The notes beneath the pieces were generated by a model. It worked only from the letters and a program-made list of their open reading frames with translations. It was not told the origin of the DNA and did not search any database. This document shows positions 30,764 to 40,602 of a stretch of 64,000 bases of DNA, in pieces. Source of the DNA: Rhynchopus euleeides (lineage: Eukaryota > Euglenozoa > Diplonemea > Diplonemida > Diplonemidae); assembly GCA_963210315.1 (NCBI GenBank), contig OY723295.1, positions 1,714,501-1,778,500 of the forward strand, in the 5' to 3' direction. The first letter of the stretch is position 1; every line of letters begins with the position of its first letter. Made by a program: the position numbers and the translations under genes.

Positions 30764-32214
30764 ACCCGCCATCCAAACATGGATGAACGGTTGAAACCTA
30801 CCAAACTGCGTGAGCGCTGTTTATTGTTTGCCCCCCACTCCCCCGGCACAGACAACGATTCTTATCCCCTGCAGGGCAACGGCCCTGCGATTCACAAGAG
30901 GATACGCTGGCGACAACGGCTGAACCAAGTGGAAATTTCGGTGGTGGTCCATCAATGAAGACAAGATGCAAGCAGCACAACAAGAGCAAGAGAGGAGGGG
31001 GCGGGGAGACCTGTGGGTTGTGTGGAAATAAAACAGAGTGTGGACGCCCCCCCCCCCCCTCCCCCCTCCCCCCTCCTCGTGCACCGCTGGAAAAAAATAC
31101 GCAAAGCCCGCACTCACGCCCGCACTCAACACACCAAACTCCTTCCCCCCCTATTTTATATCCCTTTCCCTGTTCGCACCCCTTGTTCCTTCCCTTGCCT
31201 CAGAGAAGGCAGGGTGGGGTCTGGGTGATTTTTTTGAACGTTTCTTTTTTTACTTTTCCACCCGTTTTGCATTTTTTTGTTGCGGCTTGTGTGTACGGCG
31301 CGGGTGCTGGGCGGAGGGCGGGGGGAGGGGCGCAAAAACAACCGGAAAAAAATGACATCCAGCCGGTGGGGCCCTTGTCTCTGACACCTGTCTGGTCGGA
31401 TCCACCTTAAAGCTGACGCGAGGGGGGGTCTAAGGGCGGGACGTGGCAATTTTTTTGGGACAGGTGCTTGCGAAGCTCTGGGGAGAGAGAGAGGGGAGAA
31501 GAAATTCAAGGGAATCGGATGGGGGGGGGGGGCAGGGCATGGGAAAGCCGCCCCTCCCGTTCTGGGTGTGGTGTGTGTGAGTGTGAGTGTGTGCCGATGT
31601 GTCGTTATCAAAAAAAATGCTTGGAGAGAGAAAAAAAACTGCCGCGATTTCCAGACGAGGTGTGGGTAGGGGAGCCGAGCAACGGGACAAACAAAAAGGG
31701 GGGGGGGGATATCGGGAAGGCTCACCATTGAATTGCGCGATTCGATGCCTGGGTGGCTGGGGGAGGGGGAGGGGGGCGGGCTCCAGGGGACCTTTTGTCT
31801 GCCCCAGAACAAGCAAAGCTTGCTTTGTCAAATAGGTGGAAGCATGTGCTGTGGTGCAGTGTATTTGCAACGGGGGGGGGGAGGCCGGTTCTTCCTGCCC
31901 CCCCACTGTTTGCAGGACACTACAACACACTGCCCCCGCGTCGTGCGCTGCGCATGCAAACAAAAAAATACCGATATTGTGTCCACCGCTGCCTGGTCGT
32001 CCTTTACGTCAGGTAGCTGGTCGTCGGCACCAAAAATAGCGCCGCAGGAGGAGGAGCGAGTGCGCCCAACCCAGGTCCGGATGAGTGCGCCCCTCCCCCT
32101 CGCCCCCGGAGCAAGTACCGTTCAAAAAAGCAGAATATATTTGGACCCTCGGTGGTGCCATGCCATCCCCGTCACCCACAGGTCTGTCCCGCAGCAGCAC
32201 ACTCGCCCTACACG
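30764..32214. other. Intergenic spacer between ATP synthase alpha and GILT
   Basis: No gene supported. C-rich tract at 31046-31080, G run at 31519-31533, another at 31692-31708, and a GTGTGTGAGTGTGAGTGTGT stretch near 31575. Open frames are compositional. The acceptor-like CCCGTCACCCACAG and GTCTGTCCCGCAG sites (ending 32181 and 32194) belong to the next gene. Confidence 0.4.
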
Positions 32215-32859
32215 ATGCTCGCGCTCACAATGGCACTGGCGGTGGCAGCCACACCCGTGACGGTGGAGGTGTTCACGGAGAGCTACTGCCCCTGCTCCGG
32301 CACGTTCCACGAGCAGTACTACAACAACATCATGCCGCTGATCGACAGCATTGCGGTGCTGAACCGCAGCTGGGACGGTGCTGCCCACGGCGACAAGGTG
32401 AAGTGCTTCCACGGGGAGCGTGAGTGCGAGGCAAACACACTGCAGGCGTGCGCACAGAACATGGCAGGTGCGAACTACAAGCAGTGGCTCAACTACACAG
32501 TGTGCATCAACGGGCCCTGCAAGAACGTGGGGTGCCCTGAGCAGTACAGCGTGGCGGAGAACTCGTCCCTGGCACGCGAGCAGAGCTGTGCCGCTGCGGT
32601 GGGGCTTGACTGGAACACGATGTACAGCTGCTACACGGGGCCCCTGGGCAAGCAGCTCCTGATGCGCGACGCGCTGTTCGACTCTGCGGAGAAGGAGGGG
32701 TACGGGCTCCGCGGGCTGCCCGTGGTGAAGGTGAACGGCAAGCTGTTCAGCAAGTTCTGGGACTGCGACAGCTACAAGGCTGACTACCACAAGGCGCTCG
32801 TGCAGGAGGTGTGCGCTGCGTACACAGGGGCCGACAAGCCTGCCGCATGCAGCCAGTGA
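32215..32859 (+). CDS. GILT-family lysosomal thiol reductase
   Basis: Intronless, 214 residues. The start at 32215 follows two CAG acceptor-like sites and gives a short hydrophobic leader (MLALTMALAVAATP). The GILT signature CQHGx2ECx2Nx4C is present at residues 64-79 as CFHGERECEANTLQAC, with Phe in place of Gln. The family active site sits in ESYCPCSGTF (C25-P-C27-S28). Compared with the usual CxxC, the second cysteine is shifted by one and serine takes its place. Other conserved cysteines (CINGPCKNVGC, SC-Y) are kept. GILT proteins reduce disulfides of endocytosed proteins at acidic pH in lysosomes or outside the cell. The altered active site may give a CxC-type or monothiol enzyme, or lower activity. 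Length (about 200) is normal for the family. Confidence 0.85.
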   Translation: MLALTMALAVAATPVTVEVFTESYCPCSGTFHEQYYNNIMPLIDSIAVLNRSWDGAAHGDKVKCFHGERECEANTLQACAQNMAGANYKQWLNYTVCINGPCKNVGCPEQYSVAENSSLAREQSCAAAVGLDWNTMYSCYTGPLGKQLLMRDALFDSAEKEGYGLRGLPVVKVNGKLFSKFWDCDSYKADYHKALVQEVCAAYTGADKPAACSQ

Positions 32860-34378
32860 CACGCTGCGGATTGATGATATGCCCCACCCCAACAGCCGCA
32901 GCCCCTTGAGGGTACCTGCTCGCTGTCCTCTCCCCCCTTCTTCTTGCCCCCCTTCCTCTTTATCTTCCACCCGCTTTGTCCTGTGCACGCTACAGGCACG
33001 CCCTGCGCAGTGCCTCCACAGGCAGAGCAACATGTCCCTTCCCCCCGCTCCAGATGGGACGGCGCGAACTCAACTCAATCACACCACACACACCCACACG
33101 CTCGCACCGCTGTTAACGGGCAGGCTGCCACACTCAAGGACTTCCCATCCTGTGTGTGTCTGCACTGCCTGATGTTGTATGCTTCTCGTCCATGTCCACA
33201 TGGCGCTGCGTGCGGTGGTCTGTGTGTCACAGCATGTGAGTAGCTTCGCACCCCACCCCCTCCCGAGCCCACACCACGACAAACCCTCAAGCTTTTGTTT
33301 CAAACTGTGTCAGCATGACGCGCATAGGCATACCCATCGGCCCTTCCCTCTGGACACCTCCTCTCTATTCCAGAGCTGCGCCACTGTTGTCTGCGGGGTG
33401 TGGCCACCCACCTGCCTCCCCGCCTCTCTTCTCTTTGTGTATCATTCCTCTTACACCTCTCCAATCGTATTGACGTATGCCTGTGTGGTGTATCCTTCAC
33501 TCTGAACACGACTTGAGTGACAGTACACCTCCCTCTTGGGTGTGCGTAGTGGATTGTTGCGCCGTTCTGTCAGGGCTCTGCGATACCATCGCCTGCCCCC
33601 GCTGCGGTGCTCCACCGAACCCCCCCCCTCCCCACCCGCATGCTTCGGCATGCGGGTGGGTGTGGCAACCTCCCTTCACCAGCAGCCTCTCTGCTTTGCA
33701 ACGTTCAGCAAGGCCCTCACCCTCACCCTCACGTAGCCCCGCCCGCCATCTCAGCTGCCGCTGTCTCGCAGATGGCACGCTGATGATACAGGGGGGGAGG
33801 GTGGGGAGGGGGCCTGGCGAGTATTTTTGAATCACCTAGCTGGGTCGCAGTGCAGCAGCACCTACCCCCCCACCCCCGCTCCCTCCGACACCCTAAGAGC
33901 AGCCGCGTGCAGAGATGCAGCAGGCGTCTTGAGAGGAGTGTGTGGAATGGAAGCACGCACCACTGCTGCTAGGTGGCAGATACCTCCACGCCCTCCTCAT
34001 GACAGGATCGAGACACACAACACAGAGGGGGGTTGAAGCCAGCCCACACCGAGCCCCTCGTGTCCTGTGAGTTCTGCTGCCCCCTGGGGGATTATGCAAC
34101 CGATTGAACACTCTCGAAAGCTGAAACGGTGTGCCTGAGTCCTCCCGCAGCCCAACACCCCATTCATTTTTGGTTAGTTTTCTTTGGGCACACGCCGGGT
34201 GTGTTGATCACCATACACACAACAGCAGCAACGCAACAAAACAAAGCAGCACCAAACACCCCCCCCCCCCTCCCTTTTTCTGCTCTTTTTCTGAAGAACA
34301 CGCACAAAAGGTCTTTGTGTCTCCCGACCCCCCCTCCGAGCATTTCTCCTTTTCTCTTCCTTTCGGAAGGACACCCCA
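32860..34378. other. Intergenic spacer
   Basis: No gene supported. A short palindrome, GCATGCTTCGGCATGC, lies near 33638-33653. The end (34259-34378) is pyrimidine-rich and probably holds the acceptor of the next gene (TCGGAAGGACACC... just before the ATG, or TTTTTCTGAAG at ~34296). Confidence 0.4.
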
Positions 34379-36112
34379 ATGCCTGACCCGTCCCCATCCC
34401 CCCCTGGCGACGGGGCGGGCGCACCGCACCCCGCAACACCCCCAGCACGGCCCCCATCCCCGGCGAAAGACTTCGCCCCGCAGCAGCTACAGCCCGCAAC
34501 CCCACGCAGCCCACCAGTCGGTGAAACGGGTGGGATGGCCTCCGGGGGGTCACCCAAGTCGTCGAGCTGTGGCGAAACGCAGTGCAACACACCTCTGCCT
34601 GCTGTGGGTGCCGCGCAGGCGCATCCGGGTGCCGATGCTGACAAGAAGATTGCCCTGCTGCAGCGGCGGATGCGGGAGTCGGAGATCGAGTGGCTGAGGC
34701 GGTGCGACGCGCAGTCCCGCGAGATCCGGAGGCTCCACGACGAGATCAAGGTTGTCAAACAGGAGGCCGCATCTGAGGTTGCCGAAGTCCGCGACTGGCA
34801 GCGGAAGGCGCAGCACGCCCAGGCCTTCCCCGACCGGATCATCCGATTCCTCCAGGGGGAGCTCTCGGAAGCCCACGCGACAAACGACAAGCTCGCCGCA
34901 CACATCAGCATCCTCGAGCTGCAGCTCCGGGTGCAGCACAACGCCCTCATCCAAAGCTTCCCCGATGTTAAATTCCAGGTCGAATGCTACTATCCCCCTA
35001 GCGGGAGCGACCCGATCCCATACTATGTCCCCCAGAGGCACGACATCATGGCGGGAAGCTTCAAAGTCGAGACGACGAGGAAGAGAGCCCCACCGAAGGG
35101 GCCTGTTGGAGAAGGGGCGGGTCCACAGGGTACAGCAGCTGCGTCGACACTGCAGCCCCTGGCAAAGGAAGGGGCCACCCCCGCGCGGGCTGTGGCGAAG
35201 CGGGGCAGCGGGGGGAGCGGGAGCGCCAGCGGGAGGCCCAGCATCTCGCGGGAATCATCCGGCAGCGGCGCGTCGTCCTGCGCGGGGGTGTCTGTCACCT
35301 CCGGGGCGGGGTACACCGGGGCAGCCGTGGATGCCGAAGGGGCCCGGGGCGGTGTGGTATCCCACGATGGCCCGGTCCGGTATATCTCCACGGTGCCTCC
35401 GACGGCTCTCCCGCCGGACGACGTGCCGCTGCCCGCCCCGCCCCTCCCAGGCGAGGCGGAGGCGGCCTACTCCCCAGGAGGCACCGGGGGTGGGGGTGGA
35501 GGAGGAGGTGGGGGTGTACCAAACCCCGACCCCGCCACACAGCTGCAGCCGCAGCAGGCGCATCTGGTGGAGCTGGCGCAGCGGCTGCCCAACATGGCGT
35601 CGCCGCTGCTGCGGGGGTGTGACGGTGGGGGTAGCGGTGTCATCCAGGGGGCGGAGGTGGAGCCGCTCCCAAGCGTGGGTGTGGCGGTGCCAGCCACGGG
35701 GAGGGTCTGGGGGAAGGGGTCGGTGCCCCAGCAGGGCACGTCGCCTCCGGAGAGGTGCAGCCTCGCGGGGAATGGGATGCAGAGAAGGAAGGACCGCAAC
35801 AACGCGGTGGGTGCAGGAGGCAGCAGGAAGCAGGGTGGTGGTCCGCCTGGTGTGCTGGTGTCCGGGGTTTCTGCTCGGATCGGTGGGGGTGGTGGTGGTG
35901 GTGGTGGTGGTGGTGGTGTGCTGCCGGGCCCGGAGCTGCCTGATCTGGTGGGAGGGGGCAGAACGAAGGAGTTCGGGCAGCTGCGTGCTGCCGACCCGAG
36001 GCCCCCGTCTTGCAGGAGGAGGAAGCGGTGCAAAGGGAGGACCATCTTGGCGCGGGATAAGCACGGCCTGGCTGGCGACCCATATGCGGAGCTGGCGAGC
36101 GCTGTGGAGTAG
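34379..36112 (+). CDS. Coiled-coil protein with Gly/Pro-rich low-complexity tail
   Basis: Unrecognised 577-residue intronless protein. Residues 1-80 are Pro/Ser/Gly-rich and disordered. Residues ~85-190 form a strongly charged heptad-rich coiled coil (KKIALLQRRMRESEIEWLRR, then FLQGELSEAHATNDKLAAHI). A short ordered block follows (FPDVKFQVECYYPPSGSDPI, YYVPQRHDI), which may be a small folded domain. The rest is Gly/Pro/Ser-rich with two glycine runs encoded by GGT/GGG repeats (near 35485 and 35885), and it ends in a basic stretch (CRRRKRCKGR). The layout suggests a scaffold or cytoskeletal protein. No function can be assigned. The glycine runs are microsatellite-like and probably length-variable. 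Confidence 0.7.
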   Translation: MPDPSPSPPGDGAGAPHPATPPARPPSPAKDFAPQQLQPATPRSPPVGETGGMASGGSPKSSSCGETQCNTPLPAVGAAQAHPGADADKKIALLQRRMRESEIEWLRRCDAQSREIRRLHDEIKVVKQEAASEVAEVRDWQRKAQHAQAFPDRIIRFLQGELSEAHATNDKLAAHISILELQLRVQHNALIQSFPDVKFQVECYYPPSGSDPIPYYVPQRHDIMAGSFKVETTRKRAPPKGPVGEGAGPQGTAAASTLQPLAKEGATPARAVAKRGSGGSGSASGRPSISRESSGSGASSCAGVSVTSGAGYTGAAVDAEGARGGVVSHDGPVRYISTVPPTALPPDDVPLPAPPLPGEAEAAYSPGGTGGGGGGGGGGVPNPDPATQLQPQQAHLVELAQRLPNMASPLLRGCDGGGSGVIQGAEVEPLPSVGVAVPATGRVWGKGSVPQQGTSPPERCSLAGNGMQRRKDRNNAVGAGGSRKQGGGPPGVLVSGVSARIGGGGGGGGGGGGVLPGPELPDLVGGGRTKEFGQLRAADPRPPSCRRRKRCKGRTILARDKHGLAGDPYAELASAVE

Positions 36113-36656
36113 GCGTAGTCACGACCTCCAGTCCTGCTCTTCGGGGGGGGGGGGTTTTTTTTTAGCCTCTTTGTTTGTCTCATTTCTGTGTGAGTCAACC
36201 TCACACGTCAAATTTAGCCATAGCAGAAGCTTGCTCCCCTCCCCCTCCAGTGATGTGTGAGGCTTGTCAGCCCCACGATTGGGGGGGGAGGGGAGGGGAG
36301 GGGGGGCAAATGCCCCTCCACACACACACACCCCCTCCTCCTCCGCCCTGCCCGCCCCAAGGCGTGTTATGCTCGGCACACAGACCGCGCTCCACCCCCT
36401 CCACCCCCCACCCACGCCCTCCAGCCTCTGGCCCCTCCTACCACGGCTGCTGTTTGCTTTTGGCTGAGGGTTGTGACATCCCCCACACTGCCAGCAACAC
36501 ATGGTGCACACATGACTCGCCTCACCCTGCAGGTAACGTCCCGCGACCCATACCCCCAGGGCAGGCGGGGCAGGACTTTTTGTTGGGCTGCCTGTGGGCC
36601 GGGTGGGGGGGGGGGGGGGAGGGAGAGCGTTTCTCTCTGCGTCCTTTTAGCTTTGC
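36113..36656 (+). other. Intergenic spacer with strong acceptor site
   Basis: No gene supported. G run at 36608-36620. TTTCTCTCTGCGTCCTTTTAG ends at 36650, six bases before the ATG of the next gene. It is a clear pyrimidine-AG acceptor, most likely for spliced-leader addition. Confidence 0.5.
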
Positions 36657-37917
36657 ATGGCCTTTGGGATTAGCTGCTCACTCCCCGCTAAACGCAAGCT
36701 AATGGTGCAGCGTGAGAGGATGTTCACGACGGAGTCGGAGCCGGTGTCGATTGCGGAGCTGCTGAAGCCGCCGCCGATGCAACGAACGACCCGCCACTCC
36801 CCGGAGCGGCATCTGCCCACCCTGACCACGTGTGGGCTCTCTGACTCACTATTCTATGGCGAGCAGAAGTGGCCCCGCGTCAAGACGTTCAACACATTGA
36901 ACTCATCCAACTCGTCCTTCACGACCTCCGGAGACTGCGTATGATTGTCACACACCAACCCACACACCTTTTGTTGTGCCTTTTTTTGAGCACGTTTATG
37001 ATGCGTAAAGAGTGGGGGAGACGCTTCCGACGACCCTGGTTCGTTTCTGTGTGTTGAGCTATCTCGTGTGTTTCACATGTGCTCCACACCTGCATATCAG
37101 CAGGCTCTGAGGTGGTGGAAGCGTCAACGCATCATTAAGGAAGAAGGAAGGCATGGTTGCCGCACTTTGCCCTTTGCCATGCCACCCCCCCATATTTTTT
37201 CACAGAAAATGGGGGGCTTCAGCAACTCGCATGGGAGCCAGGAAAACCTGCCCGCGGTGACTCTGCAGCGGCCGACACGGCATGGCCTGTCACACACACA
37301 CGGGGATGTGTATGCCCGGACACGCAAGGCGGATAGGGAGCTGAAGGCCAAGATACAGCATATGAAGTTCCCTGTGCTGGACATGCTGCAGCCGACACGG
37401 GTAGAGCCACGCAGGGTATGGCCATTTTTTTACGCACACGACTTTCGCGCGGAAAGTGTCACTCAGCTCTCTGCCAAGCGGGATCTCCACACCACCCTCA
37501 TATCAAGCAAGTGGTTTTGGAAGTGTGTGTGGAAGCGTCAACGCAACAGTAGAGAAAGAGCGGCAGAGTTGAAGGGATACTTTTTTGCTGCAAAGTGACC
37601 CCGCCTCTGAAATGGCATGTCATCAGGCAGTGCCAAAGCCTCACCAACCGCGTCGTGCCACCACTCACCCCCTCCTCCCTCCAACAGCAAGCATCCACAG
37701 CGCCTGCGACAGAGACAGTGCGGGGTGCCCGCCAGGTGACCCTTCCGAGGAGCTTCCGCAGCAATCTGGTATGCGCCAGCCCCCTGCCGTGTGTTTTTCA
37801 TCTGAAAAAACAACCCCCCCCTTTTCCTCCCCAGCCACCACCCCACTGCACCACCGCACCGCACAGCTGGTCGATGCGACGGGGCGCCAACTCTTCGCAG
37901 AAGCCGCTGTTATGTAG
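36657..37917 (+). CDS. Small unrecognised protein, 4 exons
   Basis: Proposed exons 36657-36938, 37206-37415, 37688-37768 and 37867-37917; all joints are phase 0. Donors are GTATGA, GTATGG and GTATGC; acceptors end CACAG, CAACAG and GCACAG. The product is 207 residues (192 if the second in-frame ATG at 36702 is used). An upstream acceptor ends at 36650, so the first ATG is preferred. The sequence is basic and Ser/Thr/Pro-rich (SIAELLKPPPMQRTTRHSPE, GFSNSHGSQENLPAVTLQR, DVYARTRKADRELKAKIQHM) and resembles no family I know. The last exon could instead begin at 37835 after CCCCAG, which shifts the frame and lengthens the tail; the chosen site gives the short LVDATGRQLFAEAAVM end. Intron 2 carries a ~155-bp dispersed element. 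Confidence 0.6.
37431..37585. repeat. Short dispersed element, copy 2 (within an intron)
   Basis: Shares TACGCACACGACTTTCGCGC, GGAAAGTGTCA, GTGTGTGTGGAAGCGTCA and AGAGCGGCAGAGTTGAAG with 9591-9764. It lies in the second intron of the 36.7-kb gene, starting 15 bp after the donor. The right inverted end has decayed (GGGATACTTTT). Confidence 0.65.
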
Positions 37918-38164
37918 GCCCACTCCAAGGGTTACCTGCCCCCCCTCTCCCAAAGAGTGCCCCTGTAGCTGTTGTAGCCCCCCCCTCTCTCTCTCTCTCT
38001 CTTGTGGCTTGCTTGCTGTTCGGCCCCTCATTCCCCTCTCCCCCCCCTGATGCGCCGAACGGATTTACGAACTTGCGGTTCTCCAGGTCCCGCTGGGGAG
38101 CCTGAGGGGTGCCGTCGGATTATCCCAGCCAAACTGCTGTTGCTTCCGTGGGTTTTGATCTGAA

Positions 38165-38436
38165 TACCGTATACGTAAATATTATGGAACGGGCCCATTT
38201 TTGGCCGGTCCGTTCCATAATATTTACGTTCCAAAATATTTACAGGGCCAGTTGGGGACTCGGTGGTGAGGACGGCTTGCGTCAGGAATCGCGCGAAAAG
38301 TGCACGGGTAGGTCCCGTCAGGGACTCTGCATGCCGTCCGATCACCTGGTCCAAGTCCCCGGGTCGCAGAAAGCCCTGTAAATATTATGGAACGAAAAAA
38401 ATATGGAACGCCAACCCACCAGCGTTCCAAAATAAT
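38165..38436. repeat. AT-rich array repeat (family 3), left part
   Basis: Starts ATACCGTATACGTAAATATT and includes the GGGCCCATTTTTGGCCGGTC hairpin and the full core. It runs to GCGTTCCAAAATAAT, where the TA-flanked 0.7-kb element begins. The array continues on the other side at 39142. Confidence 0.85.
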
Positions 38437-39143
38437 TACCGTCACTCAAGTAATGTTGGTGGGGTAATAACCCACCAACTTCTTCCAGAAACCCCAAATC
38501 CACCAAATTAGTACCCCACCAACATATTTACCCCACCAACAAATCTACCCCACCAATTTATTACCCCAATGCGCATCGCTGACTACCGTTTTCGTGGCGA
38601 ACGCCTAAGGGGCCCGGCTGATGGCTACGTTTTCCAGAAAATGCATACGGCGTACGCGTGGGCGTGCGGCGCCTGCAAACGGCAGTCTATGTAGTACAAG
38701 AGACGGCCATGTCCGCACACCAAATCGGTCGTCAACCTCAGCAGCCTTCGAGCCTTCGAGTAGGTAATCGTACCTGTTGCGCTTGTGCGCGAAGGAACCG
38801 TCTGTGAAAGGCAAGAGCAAAGGCCAGGGCTCAGCCTACTGTGTGCTGAGAGACCTGGAATACCAGCCGTACGCAATTTCTGCGTACGCGTACGCAGCGC
38901 GGTTTCAGAAAGTGCGGACGGCGTACGCACATGCGTACGCGCAGTCGGGGTGGGTGGGCAGGGGGCTCCAAATCCCAGGTGCCAGAAAAAATCGCCAAGT
39001 ACAATGCGCCCCAGGGGTAATTATGTTGGTGGGGTAATAACCCACCAACTTTTTTCAGAGCCCCAAATCCACCAAATTAGTACCCCACCAACATATTTAC
39101 CCCACCAATATATTACCCCACCAACAAAACTTGAGTGACGGTA
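38437..39143. mobile_element. Non-autonomous TIR element with TA target duplication (Tc1/mariner-like)
   Basis: Ends TACCGTCACTCAAGT (38437-38451) and ACTTGAGTGACGGTA (39129-39143) are exact reverse complements. Removing the insert and one TA restores the array sequence (AATAATTACGTTCC), so the duplication is TA and the TIR proper is CCGTCACTCAAGT. Inside each end is a ~110-bp direct repeat built from GTTGGTGGGGTAATAACCCA and TACCCCACCAAC words (38454-38560 and 39024-39128). The centre (38630-38945) is full of CGTACGC/GCGTACG palindromes. There is no transposase ORF. A TA duplication is the hallmark of IS630/Tc1/mariner transposases. Confidence 0.85.
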
Positions 39144-39482
39144 CGTTCCATAATACCGTATACGTAAATATTATGGAACGGGCCCATTTTTGCCCGATCC
39201 GTTCCATAATATTTACGTTCCAAAATATTTACAGGGCCAGTTGGGGACTCGGTGGTGAGGATGGCTTGCCTCAGGAATCGCGCGAAAAGTGCACGAGTAG
39301 GTCCCGTCAGGGACTCTGTATGCCGTCCGATCACCTGGTCCAAGTCCCCGAGTCGCAGAAAGCCCTGTAAGTATTATGGAACGAAAAAAATCTGGAACGC
39401 CAACCCACCAGCGTTCCAAAATATTTACGTTCCATAATATTTACGTTCCAAAATATTTACGTTCCATAATATTTACGTATAC
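39144..39482. repeat. AT-rich array repeat (family 3), right part
   Basis: Continues the array interrupted at 38436: ATACCGTATACG, the GGGCCCATTTTTGCCCGATC hairpin, a full core, then GTAAATATT-type words. It ends TTTACGTATAC, where the 3.75-kb two-ORF element is inserted. Confidence 0.85.
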
Positions 39483-39567
39483 TGGTGCCCCTGACGACCC
39501 CATATTGCGTAGTTTGTGCGTAGTGAAAAGGGGGGGGGGTCTCATTTTTTGGTCCCCTTTTCCGGCC

Positions 39568-40602
39568 TCAGCCAGTTCTCTGTCTCTTTGCCGGGTTCCC
39601 AAACTCAAGGAGTTCTTGCTGTTCCGGGGTCAGTGCGGGTGCAGGCGCTTCAGGTGCTGCAGGTGCTGCAGGTTCTTCAGGTGCTGCAGCGCTGGCAGCC
39701 TTCGGTGCGGGTTTCGACGCCGGCTTTGCAGCTGTCTTTCGGGGTGCCCTTTGGCGCGGTGCCTGCTTCAGCTCGTCGGGATGATCCAGCTTCTTCTTCA
39801 GTGTCTTGCAGCTCGTTGCGTGGCGTAGAAATGCATCGGTACTGCTCAATTTTCCGACGTGGCTCGGAATCTTTTTCTTGCAGCTGCAGGTAACGACACC
39901 ATGCCCAACAACAATCCCCAGACCGTCGAGGGAGAGTGGGCGCCTGGATCCCGTGACACAGATCTCTAGTGCCGTTGTGATCCCCTCTGATAACGTCTCC
40001 TGGACGTTGTCAGCGGAGGTTGCCTGTGTGGCGGTGACCTCCGTATACCCCGCGGGGTCCCGTGCCAGCAGCGCCTTCTTCAGCTTTTCGTCGACCCCTC
40101 GGTCGACGCTCGCCTTAATGTCGAGGGCCACCTTCAGGGTGGCACCTTGCATCGCCCTGAAGGCTGTGAGCGTATCATCACTTGCAATCTCCAAGGTGTT
40201 CTCCCCGTGTTCGAACTGCACCGACCCAACCACGACTGCGTCCTTGCCACAGAGAAAGGAGTGCGCTCTCCAGATCGCTCGGACGCGCCTCTTGTAGTCC
40301 CGCTCACTCTCGGATTTTTTGCGACCCTGTTTGGGAGGAAGGCGTGTCTCAAACGCCTTCCACACGGTGTCGAACGTGTCGACACTCGTCACGAGCAACG
40401 GCTCGGCAAAGCTGCCGAACTCCTTCTCGCGATACCGCAGGCTGTACTTCACCGTTACGCACTGCATTGGGCCTTGTATAATATTCTCCTGGAGTGGGCG
40501 AAGTGTGTGATTGAAGGCACTGCATTGATCCAGCAACGAAATCAAAGCGGGGGGTGGGGGGGGGGTGAAGAGTAGCAGCAGCCCTTTCATTTTATCACGC
40601 AT
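39568..40602 (-). CDS. Transposon ORF2: basic protein with possible zinc-binding motif
   Basis: 344 residues from ATG 40602, which overlaps the stop of ORF1 in the sequence ATGCGTGA; a second ATG lies four codons further in. A leading TPPPPPA run reflects a C-rich tract on the coding strand. It could also be the pyrimidine tract of an acceptor (next AG in ATCAATGCAG), in which case the N-terminus would begin later. The central part (CVTVKYSLRYREKEFGSFAE, VDTFDTVWKAFETRLP) looks like a small alpha/beta, perhaps ubiquitin-like, fold. Near residue ~240, CSCKKKIPSHVGKLSSTDAF then LRHATSC gives a C-x-C...H-x4-C pattern that could bind zinc. The tail is Ala/Pro/Lys-rich and ends in a basic AKRQRTG, a likely nuclear signal. 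Probably a DNA-binding partner of ORF1; function unknown. Confidence 0.6.
   Translation of the reverse strand: MRDKMKGLLLLFTPPPPPALISLLDQCSAFNHTLRPLQENIIQGPMQCVTVKYSLRYREKEFGSFAEPLLVTSVDTFDTVWKAFETRLPPKQGRKKSESERDYKRRVRAIWRAHSFLCGKDAVVVGSVQFEHGENTLEIASDDTLTAFRAMQGATLKVALDIKASVDRGVDEKLKKALLARDPAGYTEVTATQATSADNVQETLSEGITTALEICVTGSRRPLSLDGLGIVVGHGVVTCSCKKKIPSHVGKLSSTDAFLRHATSCKTLKKKLDHPDELKQAPRQRAPRKTAAKPASKPAPKAASAAAPEEPAAPAAPEAPAPALTPEQQELLEFGNPAKRQRTG

Noticed and set aside
35255..36204. Long - strand frames opposite the Gly/Pro-rich gene
   Set aside because: They arise from complementing GGT/GGG and CCG repeats; no family resemblance.
39516..39893. + strand frames over transposon ORF2
   Set aside because: They are shadows of the Ala/Pro-rich tail encoded on the - strand.
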